DNA of 64,000 bases from Bradyrhizobium sp. cir1 (lineage in GTDB: Bacteria; Pseudomonadota; Alphaproteobacteria; Rhizobiales; Xanthobacteraceae): positions 62,001-126,000 of the forward strand of contig NZ_JACIHE010000017.1 of assembly GCF_014198245.1 (NCBI RefSeq), given 5' to 3'. Made by a program: the position numbers and the translations under genes. Positions 1-8,833 of the stretch are shown one piece after another (positions within the stretch are counted from its first letter, which is position 1; the number at the start of each line of letters is the position of its first letter). The notes under the pieces were generated by a model that ran no database searches, was not told the DNA's origin, and saw only the letters and a program-made list of their open reading frames with translations.

Positions 1-674
1 TCGATGTCCTGGTGGGCGCGGTCCGTGCCGAGCAACCCTGGGAAGCTTATGTTGCTGCGCTGCATGAATAAGTGGTTATACTCGACGCCAGCTGACCAGG
101 TCGGCGTGAGGCTGACTTCGGCACCGGCCCCCAGCACGCCACCCCAACGCACATCATTGCTGTTGGCAAGCTCGGTGCCAGAAGCTACCGAATTGAGGAG
201 ATAGTTGTTGCTGGTCACCGCAGCACCACCCTTTCCGTAAAGTAGGACGGCATTGAACGCGTAGCCGATATGTCCCGTGAGTAGACCGAATGCGTCTGTC
301 GTGGTGCCAACGGTGTTTGCCGGAAAGGCGGTGCTGACATTGGAGCCGCTGAAGTCGGCCCAGTTGCCCTGACCTTCGATGCCGTAGACCATGTTGAAGA
401 TCTGCCAACGATAGCCAATCTGGCCGCCAATGGTCCCGCCAGTCGAATTATGGCAGCCCTCGGGAGTGACGCCATTGAAGTCCCAGCAATTGTGGCTCGT
501 TCCCCAACCGCCATTGACACCGATATAGTAGCCGGACCAGTCGATAATCGGGGCTGCGACCGGCAGCAGTGGCGCCTTGACCTTGACGGGCTGCCCGGCC
601 AAGTCCGTGCCGAATGAGGGAGCGGCGGCACCGAGTGCGCCGATGCTTGCAGTCAGAATCAGAATCTTTTTCAT
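1..674 (-). CDS. Omp25/31-type outer-membrane beta-barrel protein (3' end outside window)
   Basis: The reading frame opens at the ATG at 674 and runs uninterrupted off the left edge, giving about 224 codons. The N-terminus (MKKILILTASIGALGAAAPS) is a typical signal peptide. It is followed by a WSGYYIGVNGGWG segment and alternating aromatic/glycine strands (GGQIGYRWQ, GHIGYAFN, WSAGVEYNHLF), the pattern of the small Omp25/31/RopB barrels that are abundant in Bradyrhizobium outer membranes. The usual length is 230-280 residues, so only the last strand or strands should be missing. It stands alone, with no neighbour on the same strand close by. Its exact role, structural protein or small porin, cannot be told from sequence. 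Confidence 0.85.
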   Translation of the reverse strand, partial: MKKILILTASIGALGAAAPSFGTDLAGQPVKVKAPLLPVAAPIIDWSGYYIGVNGGWGTSHNCWDFNGVTPEGCHNSTGGTIGGQIGYRWQIFNMVYGIEGQGNWADFSGSNVSTAFPANTVGTTTDAFGLLTGHIGYAFNAVLLYGKGGAAVTSNNYLLNSVASGTELANSNDVRWGGVLGAGAEVSLTPTWSAGVEYNHLFMQRSNISFPGLLGTDRAHQDI

Positions 675-1551
675 TCGAGTGTCGTTTCCTTTCGGTGCCC
701 CCGGCGTCGTGCCTTTAACAATATGAACGCGAATTGCTGTAACTGCCGCACAACATGTCTTCGAAAGAAATGGGTCCAATCGCACGCCGCGTCAGATTGT
801 GGAGCGCGCAACTTGCCATGCACTGCCTCGACCGAAATGCTGGGCCTGACACTGGTCGCTTCGCGCAGATGCTTCTTTGAATACGGTCCGTTCGTGATGA
901 CCTGTGACGGGACGCCGCGCTGCGACCTGTTTGGCTCCCTCTGTCACTGACTAGCGACAGAGCCAGGCTGCGCCAACACGTCCCGTGCATGCTCGCTATT
1001 CAGAGAGTGCGGCAAATGAAGACCGCTGATCGGGGACGCCTCTCGTGCGCTCAAGCTCATTCTCCCGGCAGGACGGTCGCTGCCGCTTGCAATCGTGAGC
1101 GATGCGGCGATGATCGATCACAGGCCTGGATCGCTTTTGGCTCAGGACCTATCGCAAGTGCAGCACGATGATCCTCAACCTCGACCTCGATCGACGGGTG
1201 TCAAGGAGCCGATGCGGCTGTGCTTGTGAGGCTCTTGCTTGAACTTGCGCAAGCTCGTGCCGAGCCAAAAGTCAGGAGAGGAAACGGTATGGCTTTTCCT
1301 GGCGACGGCGACTATTAGCTCAGTCCCGTCTCGTCGCCGACTTGCTCTTGGTTCCAGGTGACTGGTCTGGGGTCACCAGAAGAGCTGCATAGGCGACAGT
1401 CGTCGTGAACGTGCTCGTCTTCAGCGGGGCTGAACATGAGTGGATTAAGGCCAGCTCCACCACGCTCTGCCCCGGTTGTTTTGCCGCCGCATAAGGTTCC
1501 TCCCAAGGACTTAACAAGCTAAACTCATGTGACAGTAGAGGTTCAAGCGCC
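675..1551. other. intergenic stretch without a supportable gene
   Basis: No frame here shows a recognisable protein family, a credible ribosome binding site with a good frame, or a tRNA-like fold. The short open frames are Cys- and Arg-rich and look like chance frames in GC-rich DNA. The bases just above 674 must hold the promoter of the outer-membrane protein gene, but I see no clear -35/-10 pair. Confidence 0.5.
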
Positions 1552-1908
1552 CTATTGCGCGGTCGACGGCGCGAGTTCAGCCCGCAAGCTGCGTATCGCC
1601 TCGTTAGCCAGATTCAAAGTATTCTGTTCGCCCTTCTTTATCGAAGACTCAAGGAAAGTGCACAACCGGCTGTAGAGGACCGTCTTGCGATTATGCGCCA
1701 GCAACGGATCCTTCTCAACAAAGCGCCAGGCCTTATCAAAGGCTGCGCTCACGATAGCATCTTGCATCTGCACTTGCTCGGATAACAACTGATCCATCTC
1801 AACACTCCACCACGTCTTGATACAAGGAAGTACCTTCGCAAAAGCAAACCGAGAGTCTATGGCTTGTCCCAGCAAGTAAGACATCAGAGCCGCAGTACGC
1901 TCGGACAT
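1552..1908 (-). CDS. conserved-looking hypothetical protein, 118 aa
   Basis: The open frame begins MSERTAALMSYLLGQAID, with a GAGAG-type ribosome binding site about 8 bases upstream. The composition is that of a soluble alpha-helical protein: regular acidic/basic spacing, few prolines, and helical stretches such as AAFDKAWRFVEKDPLLAHN. No catalytic motif or membrane segment is visible. Proteins of this look occur as short orphan genes on Bradyrhizobium symbiosis islands, but I cannot name the family. It is monocistronic as far as I can see. Confidence 0.6.
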   Translation of the reverse strand: MSERTAALMSYLLGQAIDSRFAFAKVLPCIKTWWSVEMDQLLSEQVQMQDAIVSAAFDKAWRFVEKDPLLAHNRKTVLYSRLCTFLESSIKKGEQNTLNLANEAIRSLRAELAPSTAQ

Positions 1909-2481
1909 CGAGCTGCTCTCGATGCTTCAATATATTTATAGATGTTTGTTGAAGTTCAGATGACCCCGAATGTCGTATTGCCAGGCGCAATTCGAATAAT
2001 TCTGAAGCGGTTGAGACGAGCTCGCGTTGTTCGCGCGGATTCGTTGCCGAAGTGCTCTTGTTGCTCGGTGTCGGTCAATAATTGTGGCTCTTCTTCCTGC
2101 AATCGGAAGTTCGCCGCCATGCCAGTCACGACTAAAGCCGAACATCCATGAAAATAGATCGTTCCGCTTCTTTCGCAGTCTCTAGTTTCTGAAGCGTGTG
2201 GCGTTTTCCCGCCACCGCTTGTTTGCTTTTTGACATGTGTCCGCGTGACGTCGTCCTTTGCTCGACCCTGCGCGGCCTCCTGCTCTCGGTGCGGGCTCCA
2301 GCTTTCGAGCATCGTGGCGAACAGCGGTGCCATGGAAAAGCCAGCGGAACCGGCGCGCTTACGGGACGGTGAGCCCATAAACGCCAACTCGTCGATCCCT
2401 GGTGCGTACGGCCGTAGCAGTCAGCCCAGCGATAAACGTTCGATAAGCCGCCATCAACCGGAGAATAAGCCAAATTAAATC
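1909..2481. other. intergenic stretch without a supportable gene
   Basis: Several frames of 60-140 codons overlap here on both strands, but none has protein-like composition over its full length or a ribosome binding site that decides a start. I see no repeat or promoter signal that I would defend. Confidence 0.45.
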
Positions 2482-2853
2482 TCAGTCCGCTGCCGCACGT
2501 GACAGAATTAGTTTCGCGATCTTCATTCGGTTGGCGGGGGTTCGGAGCACTGCCGGTAATGCCGCCACGGCCTGATCGAGAAGGCGTCCCAAAACCTGAA
2601 GGTCCTCTGGGTAGTAAACGCCACGGTCGCGCGACAGTCGCGTCGTTTGCTGATCGCCGGCGCGGGTTCTCGTATCGCCGAGCTGGCCGAGCTCCAGTTC
2701 CGCCGTGATCATCTGATTTGTGAGTGCGTTTAGCAGTCGGACCGCTTCGAGCTCGTTGCCTTCTTCGCGTATGAGGGTGGCCACGATGTCGAGTTGCAGG
2801 TCGATGCGATCCTCGAGGTCTTCTGAGCGTGAATTAGAAGGGTCAAGTTCCAC
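2482..2853 (-). CDS. hypothetical protein, paralogue of the 8603-8833 gene
   Basis: I chose the GTG at 2853 because GGAG sits about 7 bases upstream and the sequence becomes protein-like exactly there (VELDPSNSRSEDLEDR). That gives 123 residues. The N-terminal half is acidic and helical (LEDRIDLQLDIVATLIREE). The C-terminal 40 residues contain PEDLQVLGRLLDQAVAALP followed by RTPANRMKIAKLILSRAA. The same module (PEELSVLGRLYDSAITALP, then RSPENRTAIAKLILERTA) makes up most of the small protein at 8603-8833, so the window carries two members of one family. The function is unknown. The C-terminal module may be a helical interaction domain. Confidence 0.65.
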   Translation of the reverse strand: MELDPSNSRSEDLEDRIDLQLDIVATLIREEGNELEAVRLLNALTNQMITAELELGQLGDTRTRAGDQQTTRLSRDRGVYYPEDLQVLGRLLDQAVAALPAVLRTPANRMKIAKLILSRAAAD

Positions 2854-4494
2854 GGTGTTGCTCCAAAGTAGTCGAATGCAGGCAGCAGACTGAGTAACGG
2901 TTGTGTGGTGCTTTCCCGTTCGCGAGACGGCAGAGGCGGCGATAGAACGAATGGCTGCTGCACAAGGCAAGCTGCGCACGCACGGTCGCCGAACGGAGAG
3001 GGTGGCAGGCATGTGCCGCGAAAGGACCGCAAAGGCGAAATCGACTATAGAACGCAGCGAACTGCGTTGTAGATGGCGCGTCATTTGATTCGACCGTCGA
3101 GCCGGTCCAGCGCGTCGGACAGTGGCAGTGACTCCAGCCAGCGGGGACACCGCTGATGACGGCAGGTCGAGAAGTGCGGCCCGAACTGCTGCGGGATTGC
3201 TTGCCGCCGGTCATAGCGATCCAGACGTAACTGGAGGCCTCGCCAGGCAGAGTGCCATAAAGAGCGCTTGGCGCTGGACGAAGCTGTTGCTGAAGGCGCG
3301 CCGTCAACTGGTCCAGACCGGTTTCCTCATCATGCCAGAAAATTACGTCCCAGCCCATGCCAGGCAACCCAGAAATGACATCCGCTACATACGTCTGCGG
3401 TTTCTCTCTGCATTCGTTGACAGGCGTTGCCTGGCCCGGCGAGGATGCGGATGGGCTCCTGGTAGGTGGGCGCGCTAACAGACAAGACCGGCAGATCGCG
3501 CACCTCCACCCCTCGTTCCCTTGGTGATGTAAGGATTGCTGAGAAGGGATAACCGCGCCGAGATATGGTCGAACAGCGCCGGCGCATAGAATGAGATAGG
3601 GTAGCGTCAGTCTGTAGGAAATGGGTGTGGAAGCCGCCTGCCGACGAAGACTGAGGACGCGAGCAGAGTGAGACTCCACGATCACACGACGTACAGGGGT
3701 TGTCAGTAAGATCGCGAGGCTGGTCTCATCACACCGATCGACATCATTGCCTCGTCCTGGGCGGAGGATATGCGGCTTGCACTTAGCGTGGTCAGATAGC
3801 TGACCGCACTGCTTTCTTTGGAGGCCGCGACAGCGTCGGATTGTCGGCGGCGCCCGCCTGGTCAGGGCAAATAGTCCAGCCCGCACCGGCGTAGAGGGCA
3901 GTTCGCCTGCCCCAATTCTATGCAGCGCACGCATTTACCTTGGCCAAGCGATGTGCGTGAGAGTCGATCTTCTTGGAGGCCTTAGTATGATTGCAAAGGG
4001 GGAGGCGCCAGCACGATAGATTGCGCGCCAGGCGCTGCGATTGACGATCCGACCGCATTTGCGCTGCACGTGCGTCGATTCCAAAGATTGATGGGTGTCG
4101 TTGGCGATGCAGCCACGAGAACCTTGAATCGGCCTGCGACGATGCTGAAAGCAAAAAAGGGTCCATTGCTCACACGACATTCGTTAAATGTGCTTTCCGG
4201 AAACCGGCGATCGACTTATGGGTATTTGGCTGAAATTGGTAAAATCGAAAGTGTTGATGGGAAGCATCCAGTTCGTGGATCGCGCACGCGCGTAATCTTT
4301 CTCTTACATCGAAAGCGGGTTAGTTTTTTCCTGCCGTCTTGCTGCAGTGAGCTTATGGGCCCTTTAGGTGAGCCTGCTGATTCGTTGATGACCGGCGGCC
4401 ATGATTGAGAAGACAGAAAGGTCGCAGCAGTGACCGCTGGCGAATACCTCTAAATTGGACTCCAGATGTTACGAAGATGCCACAAAAATTCCTC
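2854..4494. other. decayed region, unidentified coding remnants
   Basis: Long minus-strand frames are present but switch frame and composition. A stretch around 3270-3480 (minus) reads protein-like (ADVISGLPGMGWDVIFWHDE, then ETGLDQLTARLQQQLRPAP). Another in a second frame around 3500-3560 reads ISARLSLLSNPYITKGTRG. These fit one gene broken by several frameshifts, but I cannot identify the parent family. The rest of the region shows nothing I can support. Confidence 0.35.
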
Positions 4495-4584
4495 GATCCC
4501 CATAAGCTGATGAGCAGGTCATGGAGTCTCGTCGGCGACTATCCGACCAGCTCCGGCCTCCCGCACATGCAGGATGAGCCCTGA

Positions 4585-4683
4585 GCAATCACGACCTTCA
4601 TTGAAAAGGCCCGCGAGATCGAAGCGGACGAAGAGCGTTCGGCCGCGGATGAGTTGATAAAGCGGTTCGCAAACACTCCCTAA
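4585..4683 (+). pseudogene. remnant of a small rhizobial hypothetical gene
   Basis: The plus frame after an in-frame TGA at 4582 reads TFIEKAREIEADEERSAADE and ends in TAA at 4681. It has the highly charged helical composition of a small family I associate with rhizobial genomes. The segment before the TGA, in the same frame, contains a start, so the gene appears to be interrupted by a nonsense mutation. Function unknown. Confidence 0.35.
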
Positions 4684-4845
4684 GCCAAAGCTCGCCCCCA
4701 TAGGGGCGCCAGGCGTTCAGATATCGCGGCCATTGAGGCTGACGGTCGCCTCCCCAGGGCAAACGACAACCAAAATCGCGACCAGCTTCGGTTAACCTCA
4801 GTGCGTCGGTCTACTTGCCACGCATACGATCCCCCAATGTAGACA

Positions 4846-5874
4846 TTATCCGCCAAAGCTATCGAGAATTTCAGCTTTGATTGCGGTTGCGGTGTACAGG
4901 GAAATCTCCAGCGGAAGGTCTCCGAATGCAAGCTGGCAAAGCAAGTAGTTGGCACCTGCCACTTCCATCTGCTGAAGAAGAAGCTGTCGGACGGAAGCCG
5001 GCGTTCCAACGACGCACAATTCGCTCTCAAGTGCTGCATCGAAGGTCAGCGGAAGGGCGGGCGGTGTCGGAATGGCGTTAAGCTCGTAAAGGAACTTAAA
5101 GCTCTCCAGCCATCGCCGATACGCAGTTTCGGCCGCCGTTTGAGCGTCCTGATCAGACTTCGCAATCACGACCATGCGGGCCAGCCCGAGAAATGGCTCG
5201 CGGCCGTGTGCGGCTGTATTGTGGGCTCGATGGGAGCGGTAGGCGTCCGTAACGTTCCGGACAACACAGGCGGGGCCTATGCACGCCAGATTGGCGCCAT
5301 TTGCCGCGGCCCACTGCGCCGTCTCAGCCCGATTGCTCGCGATCCAGATAGGCGGATATGGACGTTGATGAGGCCTCAACGTTAAGGGTACTTCGCTGAA
5401 CTCGAAGTGGTGTCCCTGATAAGATAGCGTATGTCCCTTCAGCGCAATATTCAGGATTTCACTGGCCTCCGTATAACGGCTTGGTGCAGCGTCGGCAGTG
5501 ATGCCGAAATAACCCCATTCAATCGGCTGGGAGCCGCGGCCTATCCCGACCTCGAGCCTGCCGCCACTCAATTGGTCAAGCATGCAGATCTCTTCGAATG
5601 CGCGCAATGGATGATAAAGGTTGAGCAACAGGACGAGCGGACCGAAGCGTAATCGCCGGGTGCGCTGCGCGACGCTCGATAGAAACAGGTTCGGCGAAGG
5701 CCCTCTGCCATGAGGTGTGCAGTGGTGCTCGGCCAGGTGATAAGCGTAGAAGCCGAGCGAGTCGCAGACCTCGGTCAGCTTCAGACGATCTTCATATTGT
5801 CGTGCGGCATCTCGGCCGTCGTCATCCAAATGGTCGAAAATACCGCACCTTAGTCTTGGAAGGCCACTCTTCAC
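4846..5874 (-). CDS. LLM-class flavin-dependent monooxygenase (bacterial luciferase-like)
   Basis: 342 residues, the usual length for the family. The sequence has the luciferase-like TIM-barrel signature: the opening strand with LRCGIFDHLDDDGRDAARQY, the AYHLAEHHCTPHG segment, FGPLVLLLNLYHPLRAFEE, the LSGGRLEVGIGRG motif and FGITADAAPSRYTE. Such enzymes use reduced FMN supplied by a separate flavin reductase to oxygenate an unknown substrate. A flavin reductase gene lies at 36654-37178, too far away to be the same operon but a possible partner. The ATG at 5874 opens directly on the conserved N-terminal strand. No co-transcribed neighbour is evident, and the substrate cannot be inferred. Confidence 0.9.
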   Translation of the reverse strand: MKSGLPRLRCGIFDHLDDDGRDAARQYEDRLKLTEVCDSLGFYAYHLAEHHCTPHGRGPSPNLFLSSVAQRTRRLRFGPLVLLLNLYHPLRAFEEICMLDQLSGGRLEVGIGRGSQPIEWGYFGITADAAPSRYTEASEILNIALKGHTLSYQGHHFEFSEVPLTLRPHQRPYPPIWIASNRAETAQWAAANGANLACIGPACVVRNVTDAYRSHRAHNTAAHGREPFLGLARMVVIAKSDQDAQTAAETAYRRWLESFKFLYELNAIPTPPALPLTFDAALESELCVVGTPASVRQLLLQQMEVAGANYLLCQLAFGDLPLEISLYTATAIKAEILDSFGG

Positions 5875-6162
5875 TCGATCAATCTCCGATGATGGGGCAG
5901 ATGGCGAGGCCTGATTGCTTCATACCGTCGCGCTCAAAGAGGTCTCGTTCGTCATTTGACCGCTTAGGCCGTTTCTCTTTAGGGCGTGGATCTGAGCTTG
6001 CACCATGTGAGCGGATCACGAGAATGCGCAAATGGCGGTCCGGTCGCACCGTTGACAGACGTTCCCGAAGCGCCTCCACAGCGTGCATGTGCTCGACCAG
6101 AAGCATCGTTAGCCGCTTCAGAGGTCCTGTGCCTTGCGAGCCAGATCAGCTCGGAACGGCTA

Positions 6163-6315
6163 CTATTTGTCTATCATCGGACGTAGCGTCTCCGTCAGGT
6201 CGACATCGGCTAGCTCTGCGAGCGCTGCAACGAACGCGAAAAACGCTCCGAAAGCTGCAAGTATAAGAGAGCTTGCGAGTATCGCTGCTCCAACGACCTG
6301 AGTGCGTCTCATCAT
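6163..6315 (-). CDS. possible small single-pass membrane protein, 50 aa
   Basis: Directly behind the stop of the binding-protein gene lies a frame with MMRRTQVVGAAILASSLILA followed by a hydrophobic stretch and a short charged tail. That is one clear membrane segment with a positive-inside N-terminus. The frame is also open from a TTG at 6354 that touches the upstream stop. I prefer one of the two ATGs at 6315/6312. It may be a translationally coupled accessory peptide of the transport gene, or chance coding. I know of no family match. Confidence 0.3.
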   Translation of the reverse strand: MMRRTQVVGAAILASSLILAAFGAFFAFVAALAELADVDLTETLRPMIDK

Positions 6316-6354
6316 CCGTTTCACTTTGGGTCTGGGGGGCGGCGATGCCGCCAA

Positions 6355-7464
6355 TCAGTTCTGCTCGACAGTTTCAACACGGCCGTCTCGCCAGCGGTAA
6401 ACCAGAAAGCCAGGAGCCGCATTGTCTCCCTTTCTATCGAACCGGACTGGGCCAATCACGGTATCGGTCGGCCGTGAACGAAGTGCGCTAGCTACGCGCA
6501 CAGCATTGAAAGAACCGGTCCGGTTCACCGCCTCTGCCCATGCCTGCACGGCCGCATAGGCGTAAAGCGTGTAGCCTTCAGCGGACAGGTTGGAAGCTTT
6601 GAGTTCGGCCGCCACGCCGGCCGCATTGGCATTCCTGGCGGGGTCCGGCATGAAGGTAAACAACGTGCCATTTCCGGCGCTGCCTGTAATGGCCCAGAAT
6701 TCAGAGGTCATCAAAGGATCGTTCGCCATGACCATAAGTTCCGCTCTTGCTTCTGACGCCTGGCGTACAAACAATCCGATTTCGGTATGATAACCGCCGA
6801 TATAGGCGACACGCACCCGTTCCTTCTTCATCCTTGAGACCAGCGCCCTGTAATCCTTTTCACCGGCTACATAGCTTTGGCGAATGACTTGTTCACCGAA
6901 TCTCCGAAGCTGTGCTTCAACGACGTCGGCGATACCCTTGCCTGCGGTGCTCTTGTCGTCGAGCACTGCGATCTTGTCGTTAGGGAAGGTCCGGTGAATA
7001 TACTCTGCGGCAACGATGCCCTGTTGGTCGTCGCGGCCGCAGATCCGAAACACGGTGTCAAGGCCCCGTTCTGTTAGCTGAGGATTTGACGAGCCTGGTG
7101 ACACCTGAATGATGCCTGCTTCGGCGTAGATCTCGGAGGCCGGGATCGACGCAGAAGAACAAAAATGGCCAACGACCAACCGGACCCGCTCTGTTGTGAG
7201 CTTATTCGCGACTGCGACAGCTTGCTTCGGGTCGCACGCGTCGTCGGCGACAGTCAATATCACCTTGGTATCGAGAAGTAGGCCAGAAGCGTTCAACGCC
7301 TCGACTGCCGCAGCTGCACCATCGCGCATTTGTGCGCCGAACGCAGCGCTGCTTCCGCTCATTGGGCCAGCCACGGCAATATTGACGTCGGAGCCGCGCG
7401 CAACAGAGGCGAGGGCGCAGATGAGAAGCGCTGCACTCGCAGCAGACGCGCAACAATTTAACAT
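6355..7464 (-). CDS. periplasmic branched-chain amino acid-type ABC substrate-binding protein
   Basis: 369 residues beginning with a signal peptide (MLNCCASAASAALLICALAS, cleavage near ARG-SD). The mature part opens with NIAVAGPMSGSSAAFGAQM, the hallmark of LivJ/Leu-Ile-Val-binding family receptors. It continues with typical segments such as VVGHFCSSASIPASEIY and IIQVSPGSSNPQLTERG. GGAG lies 7 bases before the ATG. No permease or ATPase genes accompany it, so it is an orphan receptor whose transporter must be elsewhere. Upstream, at 7588-7618, lies one of the seven MerR-class promoters described here, which would place the gene under NolA control. The ligand is unknown: amino acids, amides or aromatic compounds are all seen in this family. 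Confidence 0.9.
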   Translation of the reverse strand: MLNCCASAASAALLICALASVARGSDVNIAVAGPMSGSSAAFGAQMRDGAAAAVEALNASGLLLDTKVILTVADDACDPKQAVAVANKLTTERVRLVVGHFCSSASIPASEIYAEAGIIQVSPGSSNPQLTERGLDTVFRICGRDDQQGIVAAEYIHRTFPNDKIAVLDDKSTAGKGIADVVEAQLRRFGEQVIRQSYVAGEKDYRALVSRMKKERVRVAYIGGYHTEIGLFVRQASEARAELMVMANDPLMTSEFWAITGSAGNGTLFTFMPDPARNANAAGVAAELKASNLSAEGYTLYAYAAVQAWAEAVNRTGSFNAVRVASALRSRPTDTVIGPVRFDRKGDNAAPGFLVYRWRDGRVETVEQN

Positions 7465-7587
7465 TGTAGAGCTCCGAATGTTTACCTGAAGTGTAACCGC
7501 CAGCAGCTGTGATCAGACGTGTCTACACGTTGAGATTGTCTGTCAAAGCGAAGCTTGCGTTGGTCGGCCAGATTGCGACCACGGTAG

Positions 7588-7618
7588 AACTTACAATTTG
7601 ACGTTAGGTGCGTTTCAA
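7588..7618 (-). promoter_or_regulatory. candidate NolA box / MerR-class promoter (a)
   Basis: Read on the minus strand: -35 TTGAAA, a 19-bp spacer, -10 TAAGTT. The spacer keeps the positions invariant in all seven copies (C1, A4, C5, CGT at 10-12, A14, TTG at 17-19). A 19-bp spacer is the signature of promoters activated by DNA-distorting MerR regulators. It lies about 125 bases before the start of the binding-protein gene. Its dyad half-sites are the weakest of the set. Confidence 0.6.
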
Positions 7619-7768
7619 GGCCGTTTTGAAGGAGCCTCGACGGTGCAACAGGGAGCGCGGATTGACGAGGTCACGACGACTGTCCGGTTTAGTCCATAAA
7701 ACTGTTGGCCCGCATCAGAGCCGACGACCGCCTATTGGCAATGCCGTGCGGAGCCGGCCAGGAGGACG

Positions 7769-8491
7769 TCAGTACGGCTGATCCTCCAACCCGCCAAGGG
7801 CCAGATCGAGATATTGCATGAGGCAGGGATCCCAACCAGCCAGACTACGGGGGGCGCTTAATCGTGCAAGTACCTTCAGGATCATCGAAACGCGTGAATC
7901 GGCGCCAGCGATTTCGCCGATCAGCAAGCGTGCTGCAACTGCGACAGCCTTTGCCCGCTCGCCGCAAGGATGCTCGCCTCGATCCATACAATCACGCAGG
8001 TCGTCGCGGATCCGCCGCCACCGCTCCTCGCGATCTGCAGCTAACTTGCAGGTGCATCGGGACGTCTGATTATGCGTCTCGACCCGCGACATGGCATTGA
8101 GGGTGGCAGGCAGCTCATCCACACTTACCTGCATATCACTGTCGATGGTCATGTTGCGCAAGCGATCTCGCAGCAGAGTTGCTCGAGCGACTTGAAGTTC
8201 TATCCGTTCTAAATGTTTGCGCAGAAGATCGGTAAGTGAGGTCGTGCCCTCCATAGCTTTACGGATCTCGAGAAGGGAGAAGCCAAGCTCACGTAGCGCT
8301 CGAATTTGGTGAACCCGTTGCACACTTTCGCGGTCGTACATCCGGTGGCCGCCGTCAGTACGCTCTGAAGCTGCTAGGAGCCCGGTGTGTTCATAATGAT
8401 GCAGCGTGCGTACCGTTACTCCGGTCGCCTCTGCAAGTTCGCCAATGCGCCATCGACGCCTTCGTGGTGTAGCTTTGCTCATGTTGTTCAT
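7769..8491 (-). CDS. nolA: NolA, MerR-family symbiotic regulator
   Basis: 240 residues. Residues about 15-80 form a MerR winged-helix domain (WRIGELAEATGVTVRTLHHY, then GGHRMYDRESVQRVHQIRAL). A helical dimerisation stretch follows, then a C-terminal effector region with cysteines (TSRCTCKLAADREERW). Family knowledge: B. japonicum NolA is a MerR-type genotype-specific nodulation regulator that activates nodD2 and its own gene, and shorter NolA forms arise from internal starts. The position beside nodD2-nodD1 matches that species. Starts at 8491 and 8482 are both possible. The promoter at 8497-8527 ends so close that the transcript would begin at about 8490, so translation is leaderless or nearly so. 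Confidence 0.93.
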   Translation of the reverse strand: MNNMSKATPRRRRWRIGELAEATGVTVRTLHHYEHTGLLAASERTDGGHRMYDRESVQRVHQIRALRELGFSLLEIRKAMEGTTSLTDLLRKHLERIELQVARATLLRDRLRNMTIDSDMQVSVDELPATLNAMSRVETHNQTSRCTCKLAADREERWRRIRDDLRDCMDRGEHPCGERAKAVAVAARLLIGEIAGADSRVSMILKVLARLSAPRSLAGWDPCLMQYLDLALGGLEDQPY

Positions 8492-8496
8492 TTCAA

Positions 8497-8527
8497 AGCC
8501 TACAACCTGACGTCACGTGTGATTCAA
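8497..8527 (-). promoter_or_regulatory. candidate NolA box / nolA autoregulatory promoter (b)
   Basis: On the minus strand: -35 TTGAAT, a 19-bp spacer, -10 TAGGCT. The dyad is AATC-N2-ACG-N3-CGT-N2-GGTT, with one mismatch from perfect symmetry. The first nolA ATG (8491) is only 6 bases beyond the -10, so transcription should start on or beside the start codon. Autoregulation from such a site is normal for MerR-family genes. Confidence 0.75.
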
Positions 8528-8602
8528 GCTATTTCAAAGCTCTAGCTGGATCGTCTTCCATTCCAGCGCGAGACTGGTGACTATCCTCAGAATGGCGGGG
8601 GA

Positions 8603-8833
8603 TCAACCCTGAGGGGAAATGGTGATCAACAAGTTCGTCAGGCATGCCAGTTGAGCCTCGCCAGCCGCTGTACGCTCCAGGATGAGTTTGGCGATTGCTG
8701 TGCGATTTTCCGGACTTCGCATCGAGGGGGGTAGCGCGGTGATCGCACTATCATAAAGGCGTCCCAGGACGGAAAGCTCTTCCGGATCGAACACGCCGCT
8801 GCATTGCTCCAAGTTCAGCTCCTTGTTTGTCAT
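8603..8833 (-). CDS. small hypothetical protein, 76 aa, paralogue of the 2482-2853 product
   Basis: The ATG at 8833 starts MTNKELNLEQCSGVFDPEEL, after which the protein carries the module LSVLGRLYDSAITALPPSMR followed by SPENRTAIAKLILERTA. The 2482-2853 protein ends with the same module, so the two are homologous over about 45 residues. The open frame continues upstream, but that extension is Arg/His-rich and unlike the rest. The gene lies 5' of nolA on the same strand, separated from it by the nolA promoter. The role is unknown. Confidence 0.6.
   Translation of the reverse strand: MTNKELNLEQCSGVFDPEELSVLGRLYDSAITALPPSMRSPENRTAIAKLILERTAAGEAQLACLTNLLITISPQG

Noticed and set aside
1530..1552. 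GAGGTTCAAGC downstream of the 1552-1908 gene looked like an eighth NolA box.
   Set aside because: Only the TTCAAG part agrees. The spacer invariants and the -10 are absent.
2843..3934. A 363-codon minus frame as a gene.
   Set aside because: Composition changes along the frame, there is no family signature or ribosome binding site, and protein-like blocks continue in other frames.
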